Below are positions 1-10,711 of a DNA stretch of 64,000 nucleotides, piece by piece. Numbering within the stretch: the stretch's first letter is position 1; each line of letters opens with the position of its first letter. Both the position numbers and the translations under genes were made by a program. The stretch spans positions 4,588,001 through 4,652,000 of the forward strand of contig OZ234504.1 in assembly GCA_965153455.1 (NCBI GenBank). Reading direction: 5' to 3'. A model generated the notes under the pieces. It did no database searches and was not told the origin of the DNA. It saw only the letters and a program-made list of their open reading frames with translations. The stretch comes from Sphagnum compactum (Eukaryota > Bryophyta > Sphagnopsida > Sphagnales).

Positions 1-334
1 TGAGATTGATCTCGGATTGAATTCGTTGCTCCTATTTAATGTTTGCATATAATTTCAATGATATCGCATTGAATTCATTGCTCTTATTTAGTGTTTGCTT
101 ATTATTATAAGATATTTCATTAGATCATGTTATTTTCAAATTGCAAAAATTCAATAATGTTATAATGTGTGTGGTGGCATTGCAAAATTGAAACTCGGGA
201 ATCAAGCAACCTTCAAGGTTTTCCTTAGCAGGTCCATTTAGGGTAAGATTTACAAAATACTATGGCCCAAGGATTAGGGTTCTACGAGGATTAGGGTTTA
301 GGGTTAACACACACATACCACCCCCCAAAAAGAA

Positions 335-910
335 AAATGGAGAAAGTTTTGGGCTAAGATTTTGATGACAATTGCATCAATTTCCAAAACACATATGGAG
401 AAAACAAATTCTTGAAGATTTGATGATACAATTTGCATCAATTTCCAAAATACATATGGAGAAAAAATTGTTTGAAGATTTTGATGACATTTGCATCGCT
501 CTTTTCCAAAACACATATGGAGAAATTTTTTGCTTGTTGAAGATTTGATGAGATTTGCATCAATTTACAAAACACATGGAGAAAATATTTGCTTGAAGAT
601 TTGATGAGATTTGCATCAATTTACAAAACACATGGAGAAAAATTTTGCTTGAAGATTTGATGAGATTTGCAGCAATTTACAAAACACATGGAGAAAATTT
701 TTGCTTGAAGATTTGATGAGAGTTTCATCAATTTACAAAACACATGGAGAAAGTATTTGCTTGAAGATCTGATGAGATTTGAATCTATATTTTGCAAAAC
801 ACAAATATGGAGAAAAATTTTGGTACAAGATTTGATAAGATTTGCATCAATATTTTGCAAAAAACACAAATATGGAGAAACATTTTGCTTGGAGATTTGA
901 TGATAAAATT
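335..910. repeat. Minisatellite, about ten 56-65 bp units
   Basis: A unit reading roughly GGAGAAA, then TTGCTTGAAGATTTGATGA, then TTTGCATCAATTTACAAAAC, recurs with the GGAGAAA landmark near 339, 397, 458, 519, 578, 634, 690, 746, 809 and 874. Spacing is 58, 61, 61, 59, 56, 56, 56, 63 and 65 bp. The three central copies are the most regular and the edges are diverged. Open frames across it simply translate the repeat and are not treated as genes. Confidence 0.9.
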
Positions 911-1459
911 GCAGCAAATCATTCTTGACTGTTTGTAGGAAGAGCAGAATTTGGAATGAAGCAACATAAAAAACTAAAAAAAACCACTTGTTGAAAGTGT
1001 TGCAAGCAGAAGATTTGTTTGGAGCAGTTGAAGCAGCAGAGCCATGACAGTTGAAGGAGTTGTTGAAGCAAAAAATACATTTCAGAAGTTGCAAGCAGAA
1101 GCTTGTTGAAGCAGTTGTTGAAGCAAAAATGAAAAATCCTTGAATCATAGGATCACAAATTTGTTTGTAGCAGTTGAAGCAAAACGGTTAACACATTCTT
1201 GAAGAATAATGTTGTTGTTGTTGCCAGCAGAGATTTGTTGAATGCAGTAGTTGAAGCAGAGCTTTGTTGAAGCAGTTGAAGCAAAACAAATCTATTTCTA
1301 TTCACAAATCTGCAGAGCTTCTCTTCCTTCTCCTCCTCCTCCTCTCTTCTTCTTCTTCTTCTTTGGCAACAGAAAAAGCTCTGCAACTGATGTTTGCTCT
1401 TCTGTCGGCGGGCTTCTTTCCGCTTTTCTCCTTGTTCTTTGCATCAACAGGAAGAAGCG
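911..1459. other. 5' flank of the Ycf20-like gene, simple-sequence rich
   Basis: From about 1000 to 1290 the sequence is dominated by variants of GTTGAAGCAGTTGAAGCAAA, a second degenerate short repeat. It is followed by a pyrimidine-rich CTC/CTT stretch at about 1318-1365. This probably holds the promoter and 5' UTR of the gene starting at 1460. I see no clear TATA box. Confidence 0.5.
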
Positions 1460-3141
1460 ATGACGACGTTCTGTAGAGCTCCTCTTTGCCACAGTTTTGC
1501 AACGACACTAGTAGTCCCCTCTTCTGCCGCCGCCGCCGCGGCGTCCTCGTCACCAATACTACAACACAGAGCGCGCAACTGGGCAGTCTTGTTATCTCCG
1601 GTCTTCCGGATCAAGAGGTGAGTGTTTTGCTGCCAGTTTCTGATTTGCTCTGCTGCTTGAGATGGCAGTTTCTAATCGATGCAACAGTTGCAACAGGATC
1701 TGATGGATTTGGAAAGGAAAAAAATAAAATAAAATAGCACCCTTTTGTACATTGAGAATCCATTACAATTTGGCTGTGCTTTTCTTCTTCCTCCTCTTCA
1801 TTCTCACAGATGCTCCTCCATTGGAACCTAACCCTAAAACCCTAGCTCAAATTCTGTAGAATGCGAAGAGGTTGAGATTTGAGAAAGGGCATGTTAGTTC
1901 CATTCTGATGAGATTGACAAGCTCAAGAAAATCGTGTTCATCCTCACTAGATTCTCACAGATGCTCCATTGGAACCTAACCTTAAACCCTAGCTCAATTT
2001 CTGTAGAATTTGAGGAGGTTGAGATTTGAGAAAGGGCATGTCAGTTCCATTCTGATGCAATCGAAAAGCTCAAGAAAATCTTGTTCATCCTCACTAGATT
2101 CTCACAGATGCTCCAATTGGAACCTAACCCTAAACCCTAGCTCAATTTCTGTAGAATGTGAGGAGGTTGAGATTTGAAAACAGGCATGTCAGTTTCATTC
2201 TGATGCAATTGAAAAGCTAAAGAAAATCTTGTTCATCCTCACTAGATTGCTGGTGTAATTGTTTTCTACATTGCTTGGTTAGTTGCAGTTTTCGGGTCTT
2301 GGCAGAGTAGAGTTTTCTGTGTTTTGCTGCAATTATGTGATATGGTTCTTCAGTATAAAAAAAAACCTTTTGTCCATTGAGAATCCACTACACTTTGGCT
2401 GTCTTTTTCTTCTTTGTCCTCTTCATTCTCACAGACACTCCATTGAAACCTAACCCTAAAACCCTAGCTCAAATTCTGTAGAATGTGAGGAGATTGAGAT
2501 TTGAAAAAAGGCATATCAGTTCCATTCTGATGAGATCAAAAAGCTCAAGACAATCTTGTTCATCCCACTAGATTGCTGGTGTAATTCTTGTGTTTCTGTT
2601 TTCTACATTGCTTGTTGGGTCTTGGTGGAGTAGAGTTTTTCTGGGTTCTGGGTGTTTTTGCTGCAACTACATGATATGGTTCTTCAGTTCATGTTGTAGA
2701 TTGGAAAGGAGGAGGTGCTTGAACATTGTGAGAAGCACACTGGACTCAACTGGAACTCCAGGTGGTGGGGACAGTGGTAGTACTGACTCCTCAAGGAATA
2801 ATTTAGGAAGCACTCGCATAGGAAGGCTGGTATCTGCTTGCCGCCAAGAGCTTCTGAAGAGGTGGAACACTGTTCGTCGCAACTTTCCAGCCAAAGTCTT
2901 TCTCCTTCTTCTTGGATTCTTTTCTGCAAATGCATTAGCTACAATTCTAGGGCAGACAGGTGACTGGGATGTATTGGCAGCTGGTGTATTGGTTGCGCTT
3001 ATTGAGGGCGTAGGCTACTTGATGTATCGTATGCCTCTATTTCTTGGCAACAGGGGGAAGATGGTGGTTGAGTTTGTTAACTACTGGAAAGCAGGGTTCT
3101 CATTTGGGTTGTTTGTAGACGCATTCAAAGTTGGAAGTTGA
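1460..3141 (+). CDS. Ycf20-like plastid membrane protein
   Basis: Two exons, 1460-1617 and 2700-3141, give 199 residues. The donor AG|GTGAGT and acceptor TGTAG|A join in phase, creating an Arg codon. Exon 1 encodes a Ser/Ala-rich leader (MTTFCRAPLC...) typical of a plastid transit peptide. Exon 2 carries the family core: a basic helix (RLVSACRQELLKRW), then hydrophobic segments around FLLLLGFFSANALATILGQT and GVLVALIEGVGYLMYR, ending in NYWKAGFSFGLFVDAFKVGS, which is characteristic of Ycf20. Known of the family: Arabidopsis Ycf20-like proteins affect thermal dissipation of excess light in chloroplasts. A second acceptor 12 nt upstream (exon start 2688) keeps the frame and would add four residues. 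The intron of about 1.08 kb is made largely of internal duplications. Confidence 0.9.
1748..2699. repeat. Intronic tandem and segmental duplication
   Basis: Units beginning TTCTCACAGATGCTCC start at about 1801, 1952 and 2099 (spacing 151 and 147 bp), with a fourth at about 2426. Each contains a telo-box-like CTAACCCTAAACCCTAGCTC. Larger blocks are also copied: 1748-1800 resembles 2371-2425, and about 2273-2353 resembles about 2610-2687. The last pair duplicates the sequence just upstream of the exon 2 acceptor. Confidence 0.85.
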
Positions 3142-5540
3142 AACTATCAAATCTATCATCAACTTGAGAGCTTGGACCACAATGAGAGTCTTTGTACATG
3201 TAACAATTTACTGGAGGGCACAAAAATGTCAATCCAAATGTTCTGATGGCACATATTTATTCTGCCATGTTTGTGGTACGGGTAGATTATCTTGCTCCAA
3301 AGAGTTATTCTGATTTTCATCTGATTGGGGGTTTGAAGGGTTGGGGAGGTTCAAAGGATGCTACTCTTTCTCCTTGGTGGGAACTAGAGCTCTGCAAGAA
3401 TAGGGATGATTGCAAAGCTTTGAGTTCTCATTACCTTGTCCAAGCTCAGAAATATATATGGTTTCTTTCATGAAGATGCTTATGGGTTTTGTCATCAATT
3501 GGTGGTGGAAGTGATAAGTCATTTGTGGGTTGTGGCAACCTGCTTGAAATACTTGTCTTGAATCCTGTTGACTTTGTGTTTTCTTCATTCATAAAAACAT
3601 GGTTGTCAGGTTTTTTTAGAGTCTTGTGGCATCAATTTCTAGGATTATGGACTATGGTCCTTCAACATTGGGAGCATTTGGATGGTTGAATGCATTGTAA
3701 GGTATCGTGCCCTACTATCGTGTGATAAGGATGATTTCAAATTTCACCCGGGCATCTTGTGTGAATCTTTTATTAAAAAAAAACGGGAAAGAGAATAAAA
3801 TATAACAAACAATCCACATTTTTCAGTTTTTTTTTTGGCCTTATTTTAAATTAGATATGATTTACTGAAAGTTGATGATTGACCAATTTATTATTAACCT
3901 AGGAAAGGTTTATTAACATGTGCATTCTTTTTCATAATATCTTTCATCGAACTTATTTGTGAAGTCAAATGCATTCATGAGTAGCTTGTGTTGTGTGATT
4001 ATTCATCTAGAATGATAGTGTAACTTTAGAAGCGTAATGTCTTATTACTACGTATTAAACATGTTATAGAAACATGTGGCACCGAATAACATCACAACCC
4101 CTTTGTGACATCATGTTATAAATAAACTATTGATGTGATGGAGCAAAATTAAAACCTTGTCAAGTTTGTAGGATTTCATGTTGGTTTAGGGTTTGAATCC
4201 ATATATTTCAAATGCCATTTTCACGGTGGTTATGGTCTAACAATGTGTTTGTTTTCTACTTTCATGAATTGAATTTCTTCTTCAAGTTTGCCAACCAAGT
4301 TGTTTCTTGATGCCATTGCTTGCATTCTCCTCCACTCATTTTTTCCAACCTTTTCATTTCTCACCTTTGTCAAGCTCTATAGACTAGCATTGCCACTTTT
4401 TCTTGAGCCATATTTTAAGTCATAGCAAATAGTACCAGGGCAATGTTTAGGGTTGGAAGAAAAACTATATATATGAAGCAAGTGTGTCTTTGTCTTATTT
4501 TTGGCAACAAAACAAATGATAAGGAAAAAGCTTGAAGATTTACAAACAAAACTACCAACATCAATGTTGGTGAATAGAACAACCATCTTATCTTAAACAC
4601 ATTATGTGGTTTGTTGTAGATTAATTTGATCATTGGACAAAAATTGAAAATTTTCATTGTCTATTAGTGTCACATTTGAAAGGTTTTGTGAAATGCCAAA
4701 AGTTTTTATGGCTATTGGTATCATCTTGGAAGGTCTTTGATCATGATCTTGAATATGAGGTTGATGAATTAACATTCTTTCTAAAGAAGTTCTTTTGATC
4801 GCCCTTGAGGCTAGTACAATAGTTCACATCTACTTTGAATGTCCTCTAATTTATGTTTTTGGTGCAAGATCATCTCTATCTTGTTAAGTTTGTATTTGAG
4901 CTTAAACCCTCTGGGCAATGAGTGCATTTCATCTCATCTAAAGCATTTTTTGATGTTCATGGATGTGTAGAAATTGTGCTTGCAATAGCAAAAACAATCC
5001 CTTTTTGCTTGTAATGATGGCAAAACAAGAGCCCAAGCTTAGTTTGATATCACCTTTTCGTACCACTTGCAAGTTCACAAACCTTTGCATAAAATATGCC
5101 GTCATATTTTAGGCCCTTTTTTTCCCTTTCACAACTGTACCCTAGTTTGTCTCATTCAATGAAAAAACATCATTGAACTCTACATGTAGTGAAAAAGTTT
5201 TGGGTGCCAAAAGTTGCATGCATGGGTAGGGCAAGAAAACAAGATGCATATGAACCCTAACATGGTTCATAGTTCTAGAACATTTTTCTTTGATTATTGC
5301 AAACAAGTCGGTATATCCTTGGTCCTCTAATTTACATTTCCCCTTATGAATTCTAGTTGCGTATGCAACAATAGGAATCCAATTTTTGTGAAATTTGGAA
5401 TTTTCATGCTCAAACCATGGCTTAATCCATGTTTCTTTTCAGCTCCCTTGGGATGTTAGGAAACCCTGGAATTTCGAACTGTAGAATTGCTTGCTGTAGC
5501 CTAGAGATTTCTCAAGTCTTTTTCCATATATGTGATTACT
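3142..5540. other. Intergenic: probable 3' UTR then AT-rich DNA
   Basis: The first few hundred bases may be 3' UTR of the Ycf20-like gene. From about 3770 the sequence is AT-rich with stop codons in all frames. I recognise no gene, RNA or mobile-element domain. Confidence 0.5.
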
Positions 5541-7372
5541 GTGTATGATGCATGCAGCGTTGCTTGTATGGAAATCATCTCCGAGCTCTCTCAAACCTTG
5601 AGGAACAGCAGCATGAAAAGCAGCTTTTCTGTTGAATTATGTAACCCTTCATTCAGAAGTGCAGGGAATTGTTTGCAGAACATTGGGTATTTCTGTTGTC
5701 TTCACTTTTAGATGAACCAGGTCTAACCCAATGTGTGCCAAACTGCTGCTGCTGCTGCTTATGAGAAAAAAGGTGGTTGCTCCAAAACGTTGCAGGCCTT
5801 CTTTTGCAGGTCAGAAAATATGTCATTAATAGACATCCCATACCCAACCAAACTCAAGAAAAGCAGCTAGAAGATACACAAATTGCAATTGGGTCACAAG
5901 TTGCTTTTGGCATTGAAATGGAGATTAAACATGTTCATCTGTCTGTATTTGTGAACAAGAGTCACAGCTCCTTTGTGTTCCAATTGAAAAGGAGATTGAA
6001 ATCTGAAATCACATTTGTCTGAGTTTTACCACACTAGTAAAAATTGTTTGTCATCATAGTTTCTGATGCCAGATGAACATGAGCTAGTGATGATGATCAA
6101 TTGGCAACAATTTTCTTTTGGTTCCTGGCATCTGACTAAGCCTCTTTTGTTGCTGCTGCTGCCGAGGCATTTGCTTCATTCATCATTAACTACTTCTCTC
6201 AGCAGAAACAACATGACTCCAGGTTGTTTCCAAGAATCAGAATAATGACCAGACAATTTTTCCACTGCATTACCAATCTGTGCAGAACCCCACACAAAAC
6301 TGTTGAGCAGTGAAATGAGCTGCAGCAAGAAATGGATTCCATCTTCATCTCCCCTCCACTTTCACTCCATGTTCATATGTTCCACATAAGTACATCTCCA
6401 GCAACATCATGAGCACTTCCACTATTTCTAGCTGTTGTGCAGATAAAAACAAAATGTGCAAAACACTAGACTGCTGCTTCCAAGACAAGCTACACAATCA
6501 TATCCAAATACCAAAAAAAATTACACTGACAAAGACTTGGAACAAGAGAGACCTCTGGGGTCATTCCCCAATTGAGTGTGAAGTGCAGTGTTTCTGTGAC
6601 AGAAAGACTGACAACTACAGACAAAAGAAAATCCTCCGAGCTTGCAGCTGGCTCTTCAATAGATTTGTAAAGTCTCATAATGAGAAAGAAAAGCTTCAAC
6701 CAACTGCAGTTGATGATATGGGATTTTAGAAATGCTCTGAGTTGTTACTTCAGATCATACAACATCTCTACAAATCTCTAAGCTGAAAATTTTGCAAAAC
6801 AGTATACGCATAGATTCACACTCACACTCTTGAGTTTTTGTAGCTGAAGCAAGCAGATTCCACTCAATTCCAGTTTGCAGAGGAAGGAGAACTTGTGGTA
6901 TGCATAGATTCAGTCACACTCTTGAGTGTTTATAGCTGAAGAAGCAATCCCCAAGGATCTGAGTTGATTCCAGTTTTGAGGAAGGAGAAGTTGTGGTTGG
7001 GATTGTGATGTATAAGATCTCTGGGAAATGGGAAGAGGAGCACAGGCTTGTTTGTTTGCTCCAGAAATGGAAAGCAAGAGGAAGAAGAAACATGGGTATG
7101 GTTTCAGGGAGATGATGAAGCTCTTGGGTGGACATAGATGGAGGACCGGATGTTGATGATGAGGAATTGGGAAATGAAGCTCTATGTGAAGATGGAAGAC
7201 TAGATTTTGATGATGAGGCCGTGGAAACTGCAGTGCTCAGAGATAGACAGGCAGACAGACAGATACAGGGAGGGAGAGATGGTGCTACAAATGCTCGTCA
7301 AGCTTGCCTTGTGATGTTGTAGATGCTGTTGTGAAGAACTCCTGCAATGGTGCTGATGCTGGGAGTATCTAG
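5541..7372. other. Intergenic, 3' side of the LBD gene
   Basis: Base composition is more balanced than in the preceding region, and there are open frames of up to about 105 codons (for example 6409-6729, +). None resembles a known family or has supporting splice signals. Part of the minus strand near 7000-7370 is probably the LBD 3' UTR. Confidence 0.45.
6803..7000. repeat. Two-copy direct repeat of about 95 bp
   Basis: A segment beginning GCATAGATTCA, running through CACACTCTTGAGT and TAGCTGAAG to GAGGAAGGAGAA, is present at about 6807 and again from about 6901. The copies are diverged by small indels. Confidence 0.75.
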
Positions 7373-7948
7373 CTATGTCAAAGTAGAATCCCAGTACGTG
7401 TGCTCCTTGGATTCTGGAGTATGGACATCTTCAGGATCAGACTGATCAACTGGTGCATGGGGAGTTGAATCTGCATTGGGAAGAAGAAGCTCAGCAGCAG
7501 CCGGAGAAGATGTTGTGGGGTTGTCAAGCTCTGCTGCTGTTGCTGCAGGAGAATGCTGTGATGATGCTGAGACTGGGAGGATGGTGGTTTCCTGCTGATG
7601 GGTGGTTTTGTAACGCAAGATATCCTTTCTGACAGCGCTCAATTCCGCTTGGAGAAGGCGGATCTGCTGCTGGAGAGCATAGATGACGCCCATGCAGCCG
7701 TAGACTGGGTCACGAATGCGCGCGTTGGCTTCGTACACCAAGCTGCTCACGGCATCCGCGCGCTGATTCTCGGGGACGTCCATGAGCATCTTGGACACGT
7801 TGCTGGCGCCGAAGACTTTGTGCACGGATGCGAATTTCTGTGGCTCGTGAGGAGAGAAGTAGGGCGAGAATGGACATTCCTGTGCACATCGCCTGCGCAA
7901 TAGCTTGCAAGCTGCACACGGCGTGCAAGCATTCGTAGCCAGCGCCAT
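7373..7948 (-). CDS. LOB/LBD-domain transcription factor (class I)
   Basis: A single exon encodes 191 residues starting at MALATNACTPCAAC. An upstream in-frame Met at 8098 would add 50 basic and hydrophobic residues atypical of the family, so the internal start is preferred. The LOB domain (about residues 10-110) has the zinc-finger-like C block CX2CX6CX3C (Cys11, 14, 21, 25). A GAS block follows (FASVHKVFGASNVSKML), with the conserved DPVYGC motif. A leucine-zipper-like helix (YALQQQIRLLQAELSAV) completes it. Class I members of the LBD/AS2 family bind DNA in the nucleus and pattern lateral organs or boundaries in plants. The C-terminal 75 residues are Ser/Pro/Thr-rich and probably disordered. 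The exact orthologue is not assignable by eye. Many LBD genes have an intron within the LOB domain; here the reading frame is continuous. Confidence 0.93.
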   Translation of the reverse strand: MALATNACTPCAACKLLRRRCAQECPFSPYFSPHEPQKFASVHKVFGASNVSKMLMDVPENQRADAVSSLVYEANARIRDPVYGCMGVIYALQQQIRLLQAELSAVRKDILRYKTTHQQETTILPVSASSQHSPAATAAELDNPTTSSPAAAELLLPNADSTPHAPVDQSDPEDVHTPESKEHTYWDSTLT

Positions 7949-8348
7949 GAGGAGGAAACAAAACCCTATCAAAAACCCTATTTTCTTCTTCTTCTCCGCC
8001 TTCTTCCTGCTGCTGGAATCATCACACAAACGTCCATGGATCAAACTGCCAAGAGGAGAGAGACAGCCACAAGGAGAGATGGAAAGGAAGCAACCCAACA
8101 GCCAAGAATCTGTTTTCTCTCACTGAAGTTTCTTCAACAAAATCCCAGTTCTCTCTCTGTCTCTCTGTCTCTCGATTTCTGCAACTTTCAGACTGCAAAT
8201 CTCCCAGCTCAATTCAAGAGAAACATGGTCAAGAGTGAGGTCATGAGCTGCAGGAATGATTCTAACAAGAAGATTGGAATTGTGGAGCGTCACAGCTCAA
8301 GTCTGGATTGTCTGCAAATGGGTACTCATCTCTGGGAGCACTTAGTAT

Positions 8349-8864
8349 AATGTGAGGGAGAAGAAGAAGCAGAAGAAGAAGAAGAAGAAGAAGAAGAAGA
8401 AGAAGAACCACAGCAACAACTTGGGCACAGATTCACAGCCACTAAACTAGACTATGAGCTTTGTGTGATTCATGCTGCTGCAGCAGAGAAGACTTGCAAC
8501 TTTGGTGGTGGTGAGTGGTGGGTGGTGGGACACCACCACCACCACCACCACCACCACCACTAGTACATAGAAAAAAATCCTTACTGTAAGAATCTGATGA
8601 GCTCCATGATCAGGATAATAACAACAAATCTCTCTTTTGTTTGTTTCTGTAAGAGACACAAAGAAAGTGAGACTAGCCCTAAAGCATCATCAATGATTTT
8701 TCATCATGGCTGGTAATTGCTGTTTTTGAGCTTTTCTTTATACTTAGCTTTTGTACTGCACTGCAAAAGTAGTAGCAGTAGTAGTAGTAGTCTTGGGGAA
8801 GAAGAAGAAGCTCTTCCAGTGGCACAGCTTCGATGGTGGATTTCTCCATTCTTTCTGGGGACCT

Positions 8865-8898
<34 letters not shown>

Positions 8899-8900
8899 TC
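8349..8900. repeat. Simple-sequence tracts upstream of the LBD gene
   Basis: Three microsatellites lie on the 5' side of the minus-strand LBD gene: an AAG run at about 8353-8407, a CCA run at about 8531-8560, and a CT run at about 8869-8895. They may fall in its 5' UTR or promoter. Open frames over them are low-complexity and not called. Confidence 0.85.
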
Positions 8901-9012
8901 ATGTGCCTTTGTTTGTTACATGACTCTCAAAAGGAAATTTTCTGGACCAGTATTCAATGACAGTGAAAAAAGGGGGTTTTTTTTTGGGTCCAGTTTGGGA
9001 GATGATGCTTTT

Positions 9013-9036
9013 TGGGTTTAGGGTTTAGGGTTTAGC
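9013..9036. repeat. Short interstitial telomere-type repeat
   Basis: About three consecutive copies of GGGTTTA sit here, roughly 1.07 kb upstream of the LBD start codon. Such telo-box motifs are common in plant promoters. A role here is inference. Confidence 0.8.
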
Positions 9037-10711
9037 TTTTGAGAGATATAAAATTGAAGTCAATGATGAAAGTAAAGGAAATCAAATGTACCCAAATAAT
9101 GATATGTGAAATTCCTCGCCCGAGCAAAAAAAAAAAAAAAAACATTTTTTGCTGGAATTTTTGAAACATATATTGAAAGGAATCATAGAATTCATTATGA
9201 GTACGATAACAAATTATTTTTTTTACCGAAATAATTATAGATTATAACTCAATCAAAAAATTTACTACATTTCAAGGTCAATCATTAAAATTATATGTCC
9301 TTGTTTCTTGTTCATAATTGAACATAATAGTTACTTTTCCTTGTTAGGCATGATAATTTAACACGATATTTATTTATTTTTCAAAAACTTAAAACAAAAA
9401 TCCTTAACGTTACAAGTATGGGCATAATGCCCTTAACCATGGTGCCAAGTGCATTGGTAGGCTTACTTGACACAATGGTAAAAGGACTTGCCCATTCTCT
9501 AATACAAAATCATCTCCATTTGTATGGATGATCTTACGGTATTTAATGAATGTTTAATTTTGTATGGATGATCTTATGGTATTTAGTTAATGTTTGATAA
9601 ATGTCGGGTTATTATTTGTCAAAGAGAAAATTCATATTGTTGGTTTAGAAAATACATTTAACTAAATAAAATAAAAAGAGATTGTTTTTTTTTCTGTTGA
9701 ATAAAAAAAATACCCAACTACATTCATCCAAATTGATGGATGAATGTAGTCTCTTAGGCTAGCTAGCTAGCTAGCTAGCTACACAAGATCAATGCCTTGC
9801 CAGCTGAAGGAAAGTCTCATCCAGTTTGTGTCACATCAGATCTGAAAGGACCCATATGGGTAGGTAGGAAACTAGCATAGGTAGGTAGGTAGGAATTGAC
9901 TGAATTGGCTGTGGCGGCAGATTCTGCCATTTAACCGACTACCTGAAAACCTGCAGAATCAGCAGTTATGGTCCTTTTACATTTTGGAGACTTTTGATAT
10001 CAAAGGGAATCAAGTGAAGGAGTCTAAGTGATGCTCTCTTCTTCTTCTTCTTCTTCTTCTTCCTTCTTCTTTCTTCATGGCAGTTATCTCATGTCATCCA
10101 TTACCCCCTCTCCTCTTCAGTTCTTCAAATGGGATCATTTTCAAACTTGCTCTCTCAATTTTACTTTGATTGGGTCAAGTTGTAAATTTTTTGAGAGAGG
10201 AAAAAAAAAATTCTTTCCATTTTGATCATGGAGTTTTGTCACAAGGGTTCCTTCAGTTTTTAGCTTTTCATCATAGTTTTGTGTATTAAAAGATCCTGTG
10301 TTTCACAAAATCTGTTCTTTGGGACTTTATGTTCTTGTCATCTTTCAACAATTTAAGAAGGAATTGTTAGTTTTTTTTTTTTGTTTGTGTCTTTCCTATT
10401 TTTGAATCAATGAATAACGGTATAAAAATCATTTTGTGGATCATGTTTTTCTTCCTTGTTCTTCGTCTTCTTAGTGCACTATTTGATGGGAAGTGAAATG
10501 ATACCTTGTTGTTGAACAATTTGTTGGGTGGTGGATCATCTTGAGCTTTTTATCCAGACTTCCTCCCAACAACAACCACCATCGTTACCACCCACCCACC
10601 CACCCACCCACATCGTAGAAAAGTTTTCTTCAAAACAGAACCGAAAAAAAAGGAAAAACACAATTTCTTGAACATTTGTCATGATCTAAATGTTACTAGT
10701 ATGCAAACACA
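9037..10711. other. Intergenic, AT-rich with microsatellites
   Basis: The region holds a poly-A run near 9126, CTAG repeats near 9758-9781, GTAG repeats near 9862-9892, a CTT run near 10033-10060 and an ACCC run near 10589-10611. No gene is recognised. It separates the divergent LBD gene and the gene starting at 10712. Confidence 0.6.

Noticed and set aside
621-1148. 175-codon open frame on the minus strand
   Set aside because: It translates the 58 bp minisatellite and the GAAGCA-type repeat; the peptide is periodic.
6409-6729. 106-codon plus-strand frame with several cysteines
   Set aside because: No family resemblance and no neighbouring exons; its length is compatible with chance in this base composition.
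7948-8098. Upstream in-frame Met extending the LBD protein by 50 residues
   Set aside because: The extension is basic/hydrophobic low-complexity sequence, whereas LBD proteins begin shortly before the C block.
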